DNA of 64,000 nt from Xenorhabdus lircayensis (lineage in GTDB: Bacteria; Pseudomonadota; Gammaproteobacteria; Enterobacterales; Enterobacteriaceae): assembly GCF_016306625.1 (NCBI RefSeq), contig NZ_JACOII010000039.1, positions 52,673 through 116,672 of the forward strand, given 5' to 3'. The notes beneath the pieces were generated by a model that made no database searches, was not told where the DNA came from, and was given only the letters and a program-made list of their open reading frames with translations. Of the stretch, positions 60,823 to 64,000 are shown one piece after another (positions within the stretch are counted from its first letter, which is position 1; each line of letters starts with the position of its first letter). The position numbers and the translations under genes are program-made.

Positions 60823-62127
60823 ATGGCTAACATAAAAAAGAATTCCTATATTAAAGATAATAGCACTAAGAATTTTTTTAATGGAAAGATCTGTCAGGGT
60901 AATGAATTTTTAGAGGAGGCTTCTGAAAGATTCAATTATTTTTATGATCAGGGGTTTATGGGTATGCTAGAAAGGGAATTTCATACTCATGCTAAGAAGA
61001 ACTCCCTCGTGAGTTTTAGTCGTTATCAGAGTGATAGAAATGTACATAAGGTTATTCACTTAGGCTCTTACAATTACTCTGGTCTCAATGGTAATCTAGA
61101 AATAGAAAAATGTGCTATCGAAGCTATTAAAAATTATGGAACTACTTCCAGTGGGGTTAGGTTATTAAATGGCACAAATAATCTACATATTAAATTAGAA
61201 GAAGATTTAGCAAGGTTTTTAGGTGTTGAAGAGGTTATTACTGTTTCTTCCGGATATGTTGCAAATATAGCCGCCATTTCTACCCTTTGCAGGGAGGGAG
61301 ATATAGTATTAAGTGATATGCTAAATCATCAGTCTATCAATGATGCTTTGAAATTAAGTGGTGCTAAAGTTATTACCTACCGTCATTGCTCAGTTAATAG
61401 TATCGAAAAAATTCTTAAAAAATACGCTCATATCGAAAGAAAATTTCTGGTAACTGATGGCGTTTTCAGTATGGATGGAGATCTTGCGCCACTCAGTGAG
61501 ATTGTTCCTCTCTGTGAAAGATATGGCGCTAAGATAATCGTTGATGACGCCCATGGGACTGGTCATATTGGCAAAAACGGGCGTGGTGTATGCGATCTGT
61601 TTGGAGTAACCGCGAAGGTTAGCATCATAACCGGTAGCTTGAGTAAAGGTCTGCCAGGCATTGGAGGCTTTGTCGCCACAGATAAAGAAACGGCGAAAAT
61701 AATTCGAACTGCGGCCAGTCCTTATATATTTTCAGCATCAATACCACCTTCCGTATCTGCTTCAGTAATCAAGGCAGTCGAGATTCTTCAAGCTCATCCA
61801 GAAATATCTTGTGAACTTGAAGAGAAAACAAAATATTTCATAAAAAAACTTCGTTCATATGGCTTTGAATTATTGAATACGGAAAGCAGTATAGTGCCCA
61901 TAGTCGTATACGAAGAGGATAAAGCATTCGATCTTACAAGGAAACTTCATGAGATAGGAGTTTATGTTAATCCAGTTGTTTATCCTGCCGTTGCTAAATC
62001 AAGAGCCAGAATAAGAATAAACTTAAGTGCAAATATTACTTATGATGAACTTAATTTTTGTATAGATGCTATTAGTTCTTGCGGAGTCGAACTGGGTCTA
62101 ATCTCATCACCAGTGAGTGATAATTAA
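60823..62127 (+). CDS. Orphan alpha-oxoamine synthase (serine palmitoyltransferase/KBL family)
   Basis: 434 residues, class II PLP-dependent fold. HLGSYNYSGLNG and SSGVRLLNGTNNLH open the core; VDDAHGTGHIG holds the PLP aspartate (about 241-244); Lys275 in GSLSKGLPGIGG is the PLP lysine. It condenses an amino acid with an acyl-thioester; the ~60-residue N-terminal extension (FYDQGFMGMLEREFHTHAKK) resembles stand-alone serine palmitoyltransferase or secondary-metabolite members. AAGGAGAT precedes the ATG. AT-rich, apparently intact, surrounded by wreckage. Product unknown. Confidence 0.88.
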   Translation: MANIKKNSYIKDNSTKNFFNGKICQGNEFLEEASERFNYFYDQGFMGMLEREFHTHAKKNSLVSFSRYQSDRNVHKVIHLGSYNYSGLNGNLEIEKCAIEAIKNYGTTSSGVRLLNGTNNLHIKLEEDLARFLGVEEVITVSSGYVANIAAISTLCREGDIVLSDMLNHQSINDALKLSGAKVITYRHCSVNSIEKILKKYAHIERKFLVTDGVFSMDGDLAPLSEIVPLCERYGAKIIVDDAHGTGHIGKNGRGVCDLFGVTAKVSIITGSLSKGLPGIGGFVATDKETAKIIRTAASPYIFSASIPPSVSASVIKAVEILQAHPEISCELEEKTKYFIKKLRSYGFELLNTESSIVPIVVYEEDKAFDLTRKLHEIGVYVNPVVYPAVAKSRARIRINLSANITYDELNFCIDAISSCGVELGLISSPVSDN

Positions 62128-62160
62128 CACCCGATAATGGATCTGGCGTATTGATTCGAT

Positions 62161-62189
62161 AAACTCCATTGTTTTAAGTGGAGTTTCTT
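62161..62189 (+). terminator. Terminator of the alpha-oxoamine synthase gene
   Basis: AAACTCCAT / GTGGAGTTT stem with a T-containing tail, 34 bp after the stop. Confidence 0.65.
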
Positions 62190-62281
62190 ATACCTGTTGT
62201 TTCTGTCACCTGCCCTCATAGCCAGTCTTCAGAAATCGTTGTACGTAACGGAACATCTCGGGCAGGTCATCAGCGTTATTT

Positions 62282-62319
62282 GGGATCTGACGCTCAGTCG
62301 AACGAAAACTCACGTTAGG
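62282..62319 (+). mobile_element. 38-bp Tn3-family terminal inverted repeat
   Basis: 35 of 38 bases match the Tn3 terminal repeat, including the invariant core TCTGACGCTCAGT and the run CGAACGAAAACTCACGTTA. Orientation places the transposon body to the right, where a tnpA fragment lies. The partner repeat is not in the window, so the element is a relic. Confidence 0.85.
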
Positions 62320-62518
62320 CTTTAAGCTTTTAGCGTAGGAAAATTTTCGTTTTGCAAGCTGACCCCATATTCCTCCCTATCGTATAATGCAGGTTGTGGC
62401 TGCTTGTGCTATTGGGAAAGTGTATACATCGCTCTCGGTGAGCCAGACTTTCTTGCGACCAAACTCAAAATGGCACCGTTATCTTCGCCAGTAACGTCAC
62501 GGAGATATAAAGAAAATT

Positions 62519-63011
62519 TTGCTCCCTATGCCAGTAGCGCTGGCTAATGCGAAGCTGGCCGTTCCGGCAGATCCGAAAGAGTGGCTTGTCGAACGTAAAG
62601 CCCGACTTGCAGATGCCTTGAAACGTCTTGCCAAAGCAAACCGCAATGGAACTATACCCCATGGCACCATTATGGATGGAATTCTTCGAATAGATCGGTT
62701 AAAAGCGGATATTCCTGAAAATGCAGAAGCTCTGATTCTCGATCTGTATCGCCGGATGCCATCTGTACGAATCACAGATATATTGCTCGAGGTTGATGTA
62801 GCAACAGGATTTACAGATGCTTTTACTCATCTGAGAACGGGGCACCATGTACCGATCAGATCGGCCTGCTAAATGTATTGCTTGCAGAAGGCTTAAATCT
62901 TGGTCTGAGGAAAATGGCAGAAGCATCCAACACGCATGATTACTGGCAGCTTTCACGTCTTGCGCGCTGGCATGTCGAAAGTGAAGCGCTGGATCAGGCT
63001 CTGGCAATAGT
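62519..63011 (+). pseudogene. tnpA: Tn3-family transposase (TnpA) fragment with frameshift
   Basis: Two frames together give VRITDILLEVDVATGFTDAF, THLRTG and then, after a one-base shift near 62840, LLNVLLAEGLNLGLRKMAEA and WQLSRLARWHVESEALDQAL, all typical of the Tn3 DDE domain. Both N- and C-terminal parts are missing. The 3' end runs in frame into a LysE fragment. Confidence 0.85.
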
Positions 63012-63426
63012 TGTTGCGGCCACATTGCCCACATTGACTCCCGGCTTGGATACCGTGTTAATTCTGAGAACTGCAACGGCGGAAGGCGGTAAAAAAGCCT
63101 TTCAAGCTGCTCTCCTCCTCTGTTAAAAGCCAGAACTGTTTATCAGAGGTATGTTGGGTAATGTACTCAATCCGAAAATGGGCGTATTTTATGTCTCATT
63201 CTTGCTTCAATTTATTCCCCAAGGGCACTCACCCATTTTATGGACATTCAGTTTGGTGACAATCCATGTATTCCTTGGCACATTGTGGTCATTGTCACTG
63301 ATTTATGCCACACGCCCTCTTTCCCATATATTACGCCGCGCAAGTGTCATTAAATGGATGAATCGCGCGACAGGTGGGTTATTTTTGTTTTTTGCGTTTA
63401 AATTGGCCTTGAGTAGTCGGCGATGA
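63012..63426 (+). pseudogene. LysE/RhtB-type exporter, internally deleted
   Basis: The N-terminal LPTLTPGLDTVLILRTATAE and GGKKAFQAAL part stops at a TAA (63124). The C-terminal part resumes at 63142 with FIRGMLGNVLNPKMGVFYVS and runs to 63426. About 70 residues between the two are missing. The start is fused to transposase sequence. The C-terminal part could only be expressed from an internal ATG at 63151. Not functional. Confidence 0.8.
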
Positions 63427-63824
63427 TTTTGGGAAGTTAAAATGAGTATCTACCCAACAGATTCCGGGTTGCAGTCAACAAATATGCTATAATAGATATG
63501 GAGAGCATCACTTGGGCCGATTGGTATTATTGCTCTGATAAAAATATAGTAAATTAATGAATTTTTATTTTCTATATTGTAGTAAATGAGCAATGTGAAA
63601 TAAATCTGATATTAAATAAAATTGATTGTGTTCATTTTTTTTAAAAAAAAGATATTTATATACTATTCCAATGCTTATTTGAATCCATCGGAAATCTAGG
63701 TGCTTTACTAAAAAATTACCGTTGATGATGGTGCCAGAGCATGAGTTGATATTTCATGATGAACTTGTTCCACCATTTTATGGTTTTACTATTATACGCA
63801 TGGCATAAATCGGGAGACATTAAA
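63427..63824. other. AT-rich non-coding region near the window end
   Basis: About 400 bp with no supportable gene. Multiple A/T tracts (for example 63636-63660) suggest upstream promoter DNA of the following gene. Confidence 0.5.
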
Positions 63825-63995
63825 ATGACTGTTTCTTTATTTACCTTTAAAGCTTATTTTGTTGCTGGAAGGACCAAATCGACAGATAGGCTTTATGCCA
63901 ATGGCAATCAGCAAGTTAAGATAGCTATTAATGTTGTAAAACAAATAGATGGAAAGGACACACCTTTAACTAACGGTCATGTATTAAATGGTTAG
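63825..63995 (+). CDS. Small hypothetical protein, possibly a truncated gene start
   Basis: 56 residues, MTVSLFTFKAYFVAGRTKST..., with GGGAGA nine bases before the ATG. LYANGNQQVKIAINV resembles a recurring N-terminal beta-strand motif of larger uncharacterised proteins in insect-associated bacteria, but I am not certain. The TAG at 63993 may truncate a longer gene continuing past the window. Confidence 0.45.
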   Translation: MTVSLFTFKAYFVAGRTKSTDRLYANGNQQVKIAINVVKQIDGKDTPLTNGHVLNG

Positions 63996-64000
63996 TTACT

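Noticed and set aside
62282..62330. Similarity to the plasmid-vector sequence next to the pBR322 origin/bla junction
   Set aside because: That vector sequence is itself the Tn3 terminal repeat. With a tnpA fragment alongside, a Tn3-family relic explains it better than an integrated ColE1-type plasmid.

Overview
The window is enterobacterial chromosome, most likely Xenorhabdus (Morganellaceae, insect-pathogenic). The evidence is conserved gene order: mdh/argR, sfsB-ispB/rplU-rpmA-obgE, dacB/greA, yhbY/rlmE-ftsH-folP-glmM-secG-tRNA-Leu-tRNA-fMet-rimP-nusA-infB-rbfA-truB-rpsO-pnp-nlpI-yrbN-deaD. The proteins are close to, but distinct from, E. coli versions. Intergenic DNA is very AT-rich, and decayed genes sit between core genes. 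Genus is inferred from gene content and order; the species cannot be decided here.

Layout. 1-28 kb is almost all housekeeping: cell-wall recycling and synthesis (mpl, dacB, glmM), arginine repression (argR), TCA cycle (mdh), octaprenyl chain synthesis (ispB), ribosome biogenesis and translation (rplU, rpmA, obgE, rlmE, yhbY, rimP, infB, rbfA, truB, rpsO), transcription and RNA decay (greA, nusA, pnp, deaD), protein quality control (ftsH) and folate (folP). Two paralogous Mu-type HTH proteins are inserted beside ispB. 28-41 kb holds a BtsS/BtsR-type pyruvate-sensing two-component system, a 997-residue inverse autotransporter (invasin-like), a lone FimB-type tyrosine recombinase in about 2 kb of AT-rich non-coding DNA, and an HlyD plus two ABC-2 permease export operon. 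41-46 kb has the yhbT-S-Q-P group, nrdDG, ridA and pyrI.

46.7-55.7 kb is an accessory block placed between pyrI and pyrB, which normally form one operon. It contains a VanX-type dipeptidase with a DUF819 permease, a compact operon (XRE/S24-like repressor, unknown protein, VUT-family transporter, calcineurin-like phosphoesterase), a YdeP-type molybdoenzyme and a decayed lipoprotein-like gene. 55.7-64 kb has pyrB with its pyrL attenuator, an AhpD-like protein, RNase Z/BN and rtcB. After these come wreckage (rtcR, vapC, kptA, tnpA and lysE fragments, and a Tn3-family inverted repeat) and one intact orphan alpha-oxoamine synthase.

The main theme of the hunt is selective erosion. RtcR has lost its AAA+ core while rtcB keeps a sigma-54-like promoter. 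KptA is broken. RNase Z/BN has an Arg in its zinc motif. NrdD lacks its ATP-cone. UbiT lacks most of its SCP2 domain. The pyrBI operon is split. The best candidate for an undescribed system is the overlapping four-gene operon at 49.1-51.7 kb.
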